Made by a program: the position numbers and the translations under genes
Origin: an uncultured Lentisphaeraceae bacterium
GTDB taxonomy: Bacteria > Verrucomicrobiota > Kiritimatiellia > RFP12 > DVOR01
Direction of reading: 5' to 3'
DNA: 8,239 nucleotides
Assembly (NCBI GenBank): GCA_946056345.1
Contig: CAMGJH010000031.1
Location: 1 to 8,239, forward strand
The notes under the pieces: generated by a model
Seen by the model: only the letters and a program-made list of their open reading frames with translations
Databases searched by the model: none
What the model was told of the DNA's origin: nothing
Shown here: piece by piece, positions 1 to 6,507 of the stretch
Numbering within the stretch: the first letter of the stretch is position 1
Layout: the number at the start of each line of letters is the position of its first letter

Positions 1-2524
1 AGGTGCCGGCGATGAGGCCGATGAAGAGCGCGAAGGCGAAGTCGTGCATTGCCGCGCCGCCGAAGAAGAAGAGGGCGGCCACAGGCAGCAGGGTCGAGAC
101 GGTGGTCAGGATCGAGCGGCTGAGGGTCTGGTTGAGGGCCTTGCGCACGAGTTCGGGGTAGGGGGTCGAGGCGTCACGACTGAGGAGCTCGCGGACGCGG
201 TCGAAGGTGACGATGGTGTCGTTGATGGAGTAGCCGACGATGGTCAGCAGGGCCGCGACGGTGGTGAGGCTGAGCTGGTAGCCGCAGAGGGTATAGACGC
301 CCAGGGTGATGAGTGCGTCGTGCGCCAGGGCCAGCACGCCGCCGAGGGCGAAGCCGAAGCGGAAGCGGAAGCTCACGTAGCCGATGATGACGATCAGCGA
401 GATGACCACCGACCAGAAGGCATCCTTCTTGAGCTCGGAGCCAATCTGCGAGCCGACGAGGTCCTTGCTCACCAGGCTGACCTTCAGCTCCGGGAAGGCT
501 TCGTCGAGGGCGGTCTCGATGACCTTGGCCGAGTCGGTCTCCACGCCTTCCTTGACGAGGTTGACGGTGGAGGTCTTCACGAGGGTCTGCACCTTGCCGT
601 CTTCGCCCTTGGTGGATTGGACGGTCTGGTCGGTGACGCCAGTCTTGGAGACGACCTGGCGGACCTTTTCGGTGTCGAGCTCCACGACCTTGGCCGCGTC
701 CTGCTTATCCACGCCTTCGTAGATAAGGGCCACGCCGCCGGTGAAGTCAACGGCCATCACGCTGGCGGGCTTAATCAGGGCGCGGGTGAAGAAGATGCCC
801 AGGGTGATGACGATGACGGCTGCGGAGGCGGCGGTCACGGGCTTGGCCCACTTGAGGAAGTCGAAGTCCAGCGTCTCGGGGATCCACTGCAGCATCTTGA
901 ATGGCTTGGTGGCGGAGGTGACCGAGAGGTTGAAGATGAGGCGGGTGATGACCAGCGCGGTGAACATCGAGATGATGATGCCGCCGCAGAGGGTGACGGC
1001 GAAGCCGCGGATGGGGCCAGAGCCGAAGATGAAGAGGATGACGCCGGTGGCGAGCGTGGTCAGGTTCGAGTCGAAGATGGCCAGGAAGGCGCGGTCATAG
1101 CCCGCAGCGACGGCTTCCTTCGCGGTCTTGCCGCCGCGGAACTCTTCGCGCATACGCTCGAAGATGAGCACGTTGGCATCCACGGCCATGCCGATCGAGA
1201 GGACGAGGCCGGCGATGCCCGGGAGCGTGAGCACCGGGAGCTGGTTGAGGTTGGAGCTGCCCGTGCCGTCCACAACGAAGGCGCTCATAATGCCCGAGGC
1301 GATGATCATACCCGCCGGCCAGAGGATGACGTTGAGCAGGAGGGCGATGTCGGCCACCACACCGCAGAGCGCGTAGTAGCAGAGCATAAAGGCGAAGACG
1401 GCCACCACGCCGATGGCGGCGGAAATCGAGCCCTTGGAGATGGCTTCCGAGCCCAGGCTCGGGGAGACCGAGCGCGTCTCGATGATGCGGATCGGGGCCT
1501 TGAGGGCGCCGGCGTTGAGCACGCCGGAGAGTTCCGAGGCGTCCTTCCAGGTGAAGTTGCCCGAGATGACGCAGCGGCCGTTGGGGATGGCGCTGCGGAT
1601 GACCGGCGCGGAGCGGACGGTGTTATCGAGCACGATGGCGAAGCGGCGGCCGATGTAGCGGCTGGTGAGCTTGGCGAAGGTCTTGGCACCGTCGGCATTG
1701 AGCTCGAGGGAGACCTCGGTGGCGCCGGTCTGCGGGTCACGTTCGGGCTTGGCCTTGGTGACGGTGGAGCCGTTGACGGTGGTCTCGCGGCTGCGCGAGA
1801 GGAACATCGGCAGGAAGGCTTCACGGCCGGCGGGGTCGCGCCCAATCTCCTCCATCACGCACTCGTAGAGGGGCGAGGGGATGGCGAAGCGGCCCAGGCG
1901 CACGGCGTAGTCGGGCTGCTCGGAGAGTTCGGCGTAGTTCGCCGCGCGCACGAAGCAGACCTGCCCGTTGCAGGTGCTGCGCTCGAAGCCCTCGGGGGTG
2001 CGGGTGGAGTCGACCACGGCGCGTGCGAGGTTGTCGTTATCCTTGTGCACTAGGCGGAAGGCCAGGAAGGCGGCCGAGCGGACGGACTTCTCGGCGGCGG
2101 CGGCCTGCGCGGCATCGGCGCCGGGGATCTGGATGAAGATGCGGTGGTCGCCGCCCTTGGCGATAATCGGCTCGTTGGTGCCGATGGCATCGACGCGCTT
2201 GCGGATGACCTCGAGGGTCAGGTCGTCGGCATCGGTCATCAGCGCCTGGGCTTCGGCGGCGGCCTTGGTGGCGATCTGGGCGCTCTCTTCGGCCGTAGCG
2301 GTCTCGGGGGTCTTGCCGATCTGGGCGTAGCCCTGGGCTTTCAGGTCCTCGACCAGCTTGGCCTCGTCGATCTGCACGGTAAAGCTCGTGCCGCCCTTGA
2401 GGTCGAGCCCCAGACGGACCTTCTCCTTGGCCGGGAAGGTGACGTAGCACGAAAAGGCGGCCAGGATGGCCAACGCCAGCCACTTCAGCAGGCTGGGCGT
2501 ATCCAATTGCTTGAAGTTCAACAT
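1..2524 (-). CDS. secDF: Protein translocase subunit SecDF (SecD-SecF fusion), 3' end cut by window edge
   Basis: SecD and SecF are membrane partners of SecYEG that use the proton gradient to pull secreted proteins through the channel; here they are one polypeptide. About 841 codons are present and the frame is still open at the left edge. The SecD half shows a first membrane helix (about residues 12-30), the GLDLKGG motif (39-45), the RVDAIGTNEP block of the periplasmic domain (110-119) and GMAVDANVLIFER with Asp449. The SecF half shows DFTGG (593-597), GYSINDT with Asp769, and LNQTLSRS with Arg803; these match the aspartates and arginine implicated in proton coupling in characterised SecDF. 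The last visible residues, DFAFALFIGLIAGT, match the SecF terminal helix region, so probably only a few tens of residues are missing. The start ATG at 2524 is preceded by TAGGAG with 8-nt spacing. It follows yajC by 18 bases, the usual yajC-secD order. Confidence 0.96.
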   Translation of the reverse strand, partial: MLNFKQLDTPSLLKWLALAILAAFSCYVTFPAKEKVRLGLDLKGGTSFTVQIDEAKLVEDLKAQGYAQIGKTPETATAEESAQIATKAAAEAQALMTDADDLTLEVIRKRVDAIGTNEPIIAKGGDHRIFIQIPGADAAQAAAAEKSVRSAAFLAFRLVHKDNDNLARAVVDSTRTPEGFERSTCNGQVCFVRAANYAELSEQPDYAVRLGRFAIPSPLYECVMEEIGRDPAGREAFLPMFLSRSRETTVNGSTVTKAKPERDPQTGATEVSLELNADGAKTFAKLTSRYIGRRFAIVLDNTVRSAPVIRSAIPNGRCVISGNFTWKDASELSGVLNAGALKAPIRIIETRSVSPSLGSEAISKGSISAAIGVVAVFAFMLCYYALCGVVADIALLLNVILWPAGMIIASGIMSAFVVDGTGSSNLNQLPVLTLPGIAGLVLSIGMAVDANVLIFERMREEFRGGKTAKEAVAAGYDRAFLAIFDSNLTTLATGVILFIFGSGPIRGFAVTLCGGIIISMFTALVITRLIFNLSVTSATKPFKMLQWIPETLDFDFLKWAKPVTAASAAVIVITLGIFFTRALIKPASVMAVDFTGGVALIYEGVDKQDAAKVVELDTEKVRQVVSKTGVTDQTVQSTKGEDGKVQTLVKTSTVNLVKEGVETDSAKVIETALDEAFPELKVSLVSKDLVGSQIGSELKKDAFWSVVISLIVIIGYVSFRFRFGFALGGVLALAHDALITLGVYTLCGYQLSLTTVAALLTIVGYSINDTIVTFDRVRELLSRDASTPYPELVRKALNQTLSRSILTTVSTLLPVAALFFFGGAAMHDFAFALFIGLIAGT

Positions 2525-2542
2525 CGCAAATGCTCCTACAAC

Positions 2543-2929
2543 TTACTTGGTCGGCTGGGCCTCTTCAACCACCGAGGAGACCGCCGCGCGGGCGACTTCC
2601 ACCTGGGTTCCCGGGCACAGCTCGATGATAAAGGTCTGCTCCTTGGCCTCGGCGATCGTGCCGATGAGCCCCCCGGCGAAGACCACGCGCTTGCCGACGC
2701 GCAGCTCGGAAATCATCTTCTGGCGCTCCTTCTCCTTGCGCTGCTGCGGGCGAATCATCATAAAGTAGAAGACACCGAAGAGCAGGAGCATCGGGATCAA
2801 CATCCCGCCCAGGCCCCCTTGCTGGGGCTGCTGCGCTTCGGCCCCCTGCACGGGCTGCTCGGTGGTGGCCACGGTCGCCTCAACCGCCGCGGGAGCGGCT
2901 GCGGGCGCGGTTTGTACGGTTTCGTTCAT
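2543..2929 (-). CDS. yajC: Sec translocon accessory protein YajC
   Basis: YajC is a small single-pass inner-membrane protein that associates with SecDF and the SecYEG channel. The 128-residue product has one strongly hydrophobic segment (about 43-59), immediately followed by the family hallmark RPQQRKEKE (60-68). A small cytoplasmic domain then carries GKRVVFAGGLIGTI (79-92), the usual place of the YajC G-x-x-V-x-T-x-G-G motif. The first 40 or so residues are an Ala/Gln/Pro-rich extension without predicted structure, making this protein somewhat longer than typical YajC (about 85-115 residues). The ATG at 2929 is well supported: AAGGA at 2940-2936 with 6-nt spacing, and a -10 element about 50 bases upstream. 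It is probably the first gene of a yajC-secDF unit. Confidence 0.95.
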   Translation of the reverse strand: MNETVQTAPAAAPAAVEATVATTEQPVQGAEAQQPQQGGLGGMLIPMLLLFGVFYFMMIRPQQRKEKERQKMISELRVGKRVVFAGGLIGTIAEAKEQTFIIELCPGTQVEVARAAVSSVVEEAQPTK

Positions 2930-2935
2930 ACTGTA

Positions 2936-2940
2936 TCCTT
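2936..2940 (-). promoter_or_regulatory. Ribosome binding site of yajC
   Basis: AAGGA on the minus strand, 6 nt before the ATG at 2929. It fixes the yajC start and argues against including any part of the longer minus-strand open frame (2926-3156) that overlaps the start by ATGA. Confidence 0.7.
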
Positions 2941-2978
2941 ACGGTACCAAAAAGGGCTTTCAATGAAAGTAAGTGCGT

Positions 2979-3007
2979 AGTATACCCTTTTCTCGCCAAA
3001 AAGGAAA
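2979..3007 (-). promoter_or_regulatory. Candidate promoter of yajC-secDF
   Basis: On the minus strand a near-consensus -10 hexamer TATACT lies at 2984-2979. A weak -35 candidate TTTCCT (3 of 6 to TTGACA) lies at 3007-3002, 17 nt upstream. Transcription would start near 2972, giving a leader of roughly 43 nt with the AAGGA ribosome site. The spacer contains an inverted repeat CCTTTT/AAAAGG (arms 3004-2999 and 2991-2986, 7-nt loop), which could be an operator or simply AT-rich promoter DNA. The GAAAAGG-N-TATACTA block is shared with the region upstream of rsfS. The local drop in GC against the coding regions also supports a regulatory role. Confidence 0.5.
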
Positions 3008-3100
3008 GCCGAAAAGTGCGCGCGCAAACCTCGCCTCAATCGGGCACGCCCGCTGGGTCGACCTGCGGCAGGGGGAGTGGCGACCGCCGCTCGGGCGGGG

Positions 3101-3126
3101 CACAACAAATAAGACGGGGTCTTATT
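3101..3126 (-). terminator. Candidate terminator hairpin downstream of hemW
   Basis: Read on the minus strand, the repeat copy nearest yajC is extended to a perfect 8-bp stem, AATAAGAC/GTCTTATT, around a CCC loop (3126-3108), followed by the T-rich tail TGTTGTG. It lies about 95 bases after the hemW stop and before the yajC promoter, where a terminator would be expected. The stem is AT-rich and the T-tract is interrupted, so it would be weak alone. The preceding tandem copies can form additional 5-bp stems. Termination is an inference. Confidence 0.4.
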
Positions 3127-3194
3127 GGAAACAAGACGGGGTCTTATTGGAAACAAGACGGGGTCTTATTGGCAATAAGTCTGAGTCTTAATGG
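3111..3194. repeat. Tandem array of a 22-bp palindromic unit (3 intact copies and 1 degenerate)
   Basis: Units begin at 3111, 3133, 3155 and 3177, an exact 22-bp period. The core AAGACGGGGTCTTATTGG is identical in the first three units. The linker is AAAC after units 1 and 2 and CAAT after unit 3. The fourth unit (AAGTCTGAGTCTTAATGG) matches at 14 of 18 core positions and keeps the phase. Each intact unit is a small palindrome, AAGAC-GGG-GTCTT. The array sits between the hemW stop and the yajC promoter. A 22-bp period shifts reading frame at each unit, so it is unlikely to be coding, and there are no unique spacers, so it is not a CRISPR array. Confidence 0.9.
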
Positions 3195-3219
3195 TTCGGC
3201 CCGGGCGGCGCTTCAATGC

Positions 3220-4281
3220 TTACCGCGCCGCGAGCAATTCGCGATCGAGGGCATCGAGGACTTCGTAGCCGCGGAGGGTGGGGGCGTTGGCGGGGGTGAG
3301 CAGGCCGTGGGCGCGGGCGGCGGCGAGGGTGCGCTCCCAAGGTTCGCGCAGGGGGGCCAGGCAGGGAAAGCGGCGGAGGAGTTCCTCGGGCTGGAACCCC
3401 TCGTCCAGCCGCAATTGAGTAAGGGCGCGCTCGAGGGCATCGTCGCGTTCGCTCAGGTGTTCTTCGTGGCCGGTGCCATCGCGGCGAAGGGTGCCTAGAC
3501 GCGAAGCCGCGCCGTGCCCCAGCCCCAGGTAATCGCCGCCGTGCCAGGTGTTGAGGTTGTGGCGACAGCGGAAGTCGGGCCGGGCGTAGTTGGAGACCTC
3601 GTAGCGCGCGTATCCGGCTTGGGCGAAGCGCTCGGCGGCGTAGGCCACGGCATCGCACAGGGCATCGGGGTCGGGCTCGGGGGCGTGGGCCCAGGCGGAG
3701 CCGGGCTCGATGGAGAGGGCGTAGAGCGAGAGGTGGGGCAAATCCAGTGCGAGGGCCTGGTCGATCGTGCGTGCCCATTCGGCGGGGGTGACGCCCGGGA
3801 GCCCGGCGATGAGGTCGAGCCCCGTGTCGGGGATGGCGGCGCGGGCAAGGGCGATGGCCTCGAGGGCCTGGTGGACGGTGTGGCGGCGGTTGCAGCGCGC
3901 CAGGGTGGCATCGTCAAAGGCCTGCACGCCCAGCGAGAGGCGCGTGACGCCGAGCTCGGCGAGGGTGGCAACGAGCCCTTCGGTGACGGCGGCGGGGTGG
4001 AGCTCCACGCTCCACTCAGCCCCGGGCGCGAGGGTAAAGAGACCGCTCTCGGCCAGACGGCGGAAGCCGCGTTCGCCTAAGAGGGCCGGGGTGCCGCCGC
4101 CGCAGTAGAGCGTCTCCAACGGGCCGAGGGGGAGGGCGAAGCCGCGGCTGCGCGCCTCGGCCACGAGTTCCGCCACATAGGCTTCCGGCTGCGCGGGTGG
4201 GGGGCCGGAGACGAAGGCGCAGTAGTGGCAGCGCCCCGAGCAGAAGGGGAAGTGGAGGTAGAGGTGGCGGAGGGGCTCCAT
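3220..4281 (-). CDS. hemW: Radical SAM protein HemW (haem chaperone; formerly coproporphyrinogen III oxidase-like)
   Basis: HemW is a cytoplasmic radical-SAM protein of the HemN superfamily that binds haem and is thought to deliver it to respiratory enzymes; it is not itself a coproporphyrinogen oxidase. In this 353-residue product the iron-sulfur cluster motif is C14-x3-C18-x2-C21 within YLHFPFCSGRCHYCAF. The SAM-binding GGGTP is at 61-65. Further family blocks are RLSLGVQAF, DLIAGLPG and YEVSNYARP followed by HNLNTWHGGDYLGLG. HemN proper carries a further cysteine right after the CxxxCxxC motif, which is absent here (Ala-Phe), favouring HemW. Length is near the usual 370-380. No Shine-Dalgarno sequence is visible before the ATG at 4281. 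The gene lies 15 bases after the scpB stop and in the same frame, suggesting coupled translation. It appears to be the last gene of its unit. Confidence 0.92.
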   Translation of the reverse strand: MEPLRHLYLHFPFCSGRCHYCAFVSGPPPAQPEAYVAELVAEARSRGFALPLGPLETLYCGGGTPALLGERGFRRLAESGLFTLAPGAEWSVELHPAAVTEGLVATLAELGVTRLSLGVQAFDDATLARCNRRHTVHQALEAIALARAAIPDTGLDLIAGLPGVTPAEWARTIDQALALDLPHLSLYALSIEPGSAWAHAPEPDPDALCDAVAYAAERFAQAGYARYEVSNYARPDFRCRHNLNTWHGGDYLGLGHGAASRLGTLRRDGTGHEEHLSERDDALERALTQLRLDEGFQPEELLRRFPCLAPLREPWERTLAAARAHGLLTPANAPTLRGYEVLDALDRELLAAR

Positions 4282-4296
4282 CGCGCGCGGAGGCCG

Positions 4297-4881
4297 TCAA
4301 CGGGGCAGATCCTCGAGCGAGGCCAGGCCGAAGTGCTCGAGGAAGGTGGCCGTGGTGCCATAGAGGAAGGGGCGGCCGGGGAGCTCGCTGCGCCCCACCG
4401 TGCGCACCAGCGAGAGCTCGAGGAGCGCGCGCACGGTGTGATCCACCGACACGCCGCGGACCGACTCAATCTCGGCGCGGGAGATGGGCTGGCGGTAGGC
4501 GATGATGGCGAGGGTTTCGAGGGCGGCGCGTGAGAGGCGCTGCGGGGCCTCGGTGTGCAGGAGCGCGCGCAGCCAGGGGGCGGCCTCGGGGATGGTGCGC
4601 AGGGAGAAGCGCCCATCCTCTTCGCAGAGGCGTAGGCCGAGATCGGAGTGGGTGAGGGCGGAGGCGATGTCTTCGAGGTAGGAGCGGATCTGGCGCGGGG
4701 AGATGGCCGCATACTCAGCCGCCGGCGTGCCCGGCTCGGCCCGCTCGCCCACCTGGCGCAAGGTCGCGCGCAGCTCCTCGACCGTCAGCGGTGCCTTGGC
4801 CCCGAAGAGGAGCGCCCCGATAACCGCCTGCAGACTCTTGGGCGGCGGCAAGGCTTCGCCGGAAGCCGCAACCTCGGTCAT
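4297..4881 (-). CDS. scpB: Segregation and condensation protein ScpB
   Basis: ScpB is the winged-helix subunit of the Smc-ScpA-ScpB condensin complex that compacts and helps segregate the chromosome. The 194-residue product has the N-terminal block LQAVIGALLFGAKAPLTVEEL (17-37). The diagnostic second winged-helix segment is RLSRAALETLAIIAYRQPIS (115-134), followed by RAEIESVRGV (135-144), GRSELPGRPFLYGTT (163-177) and FLEHFGLASLEDLP (180-193). Length and motif order are typical. The start ATG at 4881 has GGAGG at 4890-4886 with 4-nt spacing. Its usual partner scpA is not in the window; the gene instead sits between an exported protein and hemW. Confidence 0.96.
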   Translation of the reverse strand: MTEVAASGEALPPPKSLQAVIGALLFGAKAPLTVEELRATLRQVGERAEPGTPAAEYAAISPRQIRSYLEDIASALTHSDLGLRLCEEDGRFSLRTIPEAAPWLRALLHTEAPQRLSRAALETLAIIAYRQPISRAEIESVRGVSVDHTVRALLELSLVRTVGRSELPGRPFLYGTTATFLEHFGLASLEDLPR

Positions 4882-4897
4882 TCGCCCTCCGTCCTCG

Positions 4898-6481
4898 TCA
4901 CGGCTCGAGCGCGCGCAGGCCGCTATTCTGGCCAGGGAGGCTCTGCGCCGGGATCTTCCACAGCAGCAGCGGCCCCTCAGTGCCGGGCAGACGTTGCTGG
5001 GAGACCGCCGGCGGCGGCATCAGCGGGTCGTCCTCAATCGGCTTGAGGGTGACGCATTGGCGGGCGAAGAAGTTGCTGGGGGTGAAGGTGAGGGTGCGCG
5101 GTTCGGCCCCGAGCCCGGGTTGGTTGATGACGGCCACCGAGAGGACCGCCTTGCCGGCCGGCCGCCGCCACAGATTAAAGGCGTAGCGGTTTTCGCCCAA
5201 GGGTTTGCAGAAGATGGCATTGGGCTCGCACTGGCGCAGACGCATCGAGAGCATCACATCGATGCCAATGCCCATAGCCACCGTCTCCTGCGCGCTGAGT
5301 TTCTCGGGGAGCGCCACCGAGCCGGTCCACTCCAAGTAGACCATTGCGGCGAACATGGCCGCGGCCGGGGCGGTGGGCAGGTAGGTGGCCGAACCAGGCG
5401 AGGCCGGCTCGTAGAGCGGCTTGCCGGTGAGGGTACGCGTCCACTCGGCCACAGCCAGGGGGAAGGGGAGCCAACGGGGCTTTGCGCTGTCGCGCGCGAG
5501 AATCTCGTCCAGGTGCGCGAGCTCCTCCAGGCCGGTGGGGGCGGCGAAGGCCGGGCGGGTGTAGCAGGTGATGTTCGGGAGGCCGGGGGTGTTGGCGGTG
5601 GAGCGGAAGAGGCCTGGCAGGGTGCTCTCCAGGTCGCTCTCTGTGGTGTAGTGGATCACCAATTCGCGGCCTTCGGCCTGGGCGATACGCTCGAGCCAGG
5701 GGGCCAGCGCGCGCTCAAAGGAACCGTTGTAGAGCAGCACGTCGAGCTTGGTAGCCGCGCGCTGGGGGAGCGTTTCGGCCGGCAGACGCGCCGCCAGGTC
5801 GGCCAAGACCTCGCGCTCGGCGAGGCCCTTGGCGATGGAGGCGAGGAGATCCTCGGCGACTTCGGCGTGGAGGCCGCCCATCGGGGGCACCTCGGCTGCT
5901 TCGCCGCGGATGGCGAGCACCATCGAGGCCGCGAGAATATAAGCTTCCGAGGCTGGGCCCTGGGGCACCTTGCCGTTGTAGAAGGTGTCGTCGGTATACA
6001 CTTTGCGCCAGACGCGCGAGAAGGGCAGGAGCGTGCAGTGGGCGTTGAGGGCCAGCCGCGCCTGCTTGAGTGCCTCCTTGGCGTTGTAGAGGCCCGTCAT
6101 CTGGTAGCGCGGCTTGCGCATCTCCACCAAGATGGGCCGGGCCAGGCGCGTGTCGCGTTGGGCCACCAGACCGCGCAAGGCCATAAAGGTGAGCGCTTCG
6201 TTCTCTTGGGCCGAGGGGGAGACCAGGAGCGCGTCGGCCTTCAACAGCTCAATCCGCTCGGCTTCGCGCTCGGGGTCGTTGACCCACGCCGAGAGGAAGT
6301 CGGTGCCGTCGGTGACGGCGGTCACCGGTTCGCCCAGGAGCTGCCCGAGCTTCTCGGCCACCTCGGCCGCCGGCAGCGGGAAGCCCTTGCCGACGAGCCA
6401 GGTCACGCGCGCCGAGGCCGCCGTGCCCACGAGCACGAGCACGGCCAGGAGGGCGCCTTTGAGGGAGGAAACGCGCATCAT
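4898..6481 (-). CDS. Exported protein of unknown function, two divergent similar halves (possible degenerate SGNH-like)
   Basis: I do not recognise this 527-residue protein. Residues 1-24 form a clear signal peptide: Arg3/Lys8, a hydrophobic core at 9-19 and an ASA cleavage site after 24. The mature protein seems to contain two related alpha/beta parts, about 25-195 and 245-390. Each begins with a short strand (VTWLVGKGF; LDVLLYNGSF), contains an LPF...W block (152-158; 338-347), and ends with a small-residue helix closing in a Gly (GPASEAYILAASMVLAIRG; PAAAMFAAMVYLEWTG). This order resembles SGNH hydrolases, but the His expected near the C-terminal helix is replaced (about Val172 and Leu368), so activity is doubtful. 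The C-terminal 100 residues are strand-like and Pro-rich. AAGGA lies just before the start; the second Met (6478) is an equally good start. It lies 26 bases after lysA and 16 before scpB, so it is probably cotranscribed. Confidence 0.85.
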   Translation of the reverse strand: MMRVSSLKGALLAVLVLVGTAASARVTWLVGKGFPLPAAEVAEKLGQLLGEPVTAVTDGTDFLSAWVNDPEREAERIELLKADALLVSPSAQENEALTFMALRGLVAQRDTRLARPILVEMRKPRYQMTGLYNAKEALKQARLALNAHCTLLPFSRVWRKVYTDDTFYNGKVPQGPASEAYILAASMVLAIRGEAAEVPPMGGLHAEVAEDLLASIAKGLAEREVLADLAARLPAETLPQRAATKLDVLLYNGSFERALAPWLERIAQAEGRELVIHYTTESDLESTLPGLFRSTANTPGLPNITCYTRPAFAAPTGLEELAHLDEILARDSAKPRWLPFPLAVAEWTRTLTGKPLYEPASPGSATYLPTAPAAAMFAAMVYLEWTGSVALPEKLSAQETVAMGIGIDVMLSMRLRQCEPNAIFCKPLGENRYAFNLWRRPAGKAVLSVAVINQPGLGAEPRTLTFTPSNFFARQCVTLKPIEDDPLMPPPAVSQQRLPGTEGPLLLWKIPAQSLPGQNSGLRALEP

Positions 6482-6507
6482 CGTCTTCCTTGGGTTGAGC
6501 CGTGCGC

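Noticed and set aside
44..2053. 669-codon open frame on the plus strand
   Set aside because: It is entirely antisense to secDF, which has clear family motifs throughout. Its Gly/Glu/Asp/His/Val-rich composition is what the complement of GC-biased codons gives, and it has no recognisable domain.
3010..3110. Structured RNA or tRNA in the GC-rich part of the gap
   Set aside because: Only short inverted repeats are visible (for example CGGGC-AC-GCCCG near 3040). No tRNA arms or known riboswitch core could be found by eye.
2926..3156. 76-codon minus-strand frame overlapping the yajC start by ATGA
   Set aside because: It begins inside the repeat array, crosses the likely yajC promoter, has no clear ribosome site and resembles no family.
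3111..3194. Short CRISPR array
   Set aside because: Units are directly adjacent with only 4-base linkers and no unique spacers, and no cas gene is present.
2973..3498. Plus-strand open frames across the tandem repeats, with repeated residues such as GNK
   Set aside because: The repeated peptides come from the 22-bp repeats, which change frame each unit. The longer frame (from 3016) also runs antisense into hemW, and there is no good ribosome site.
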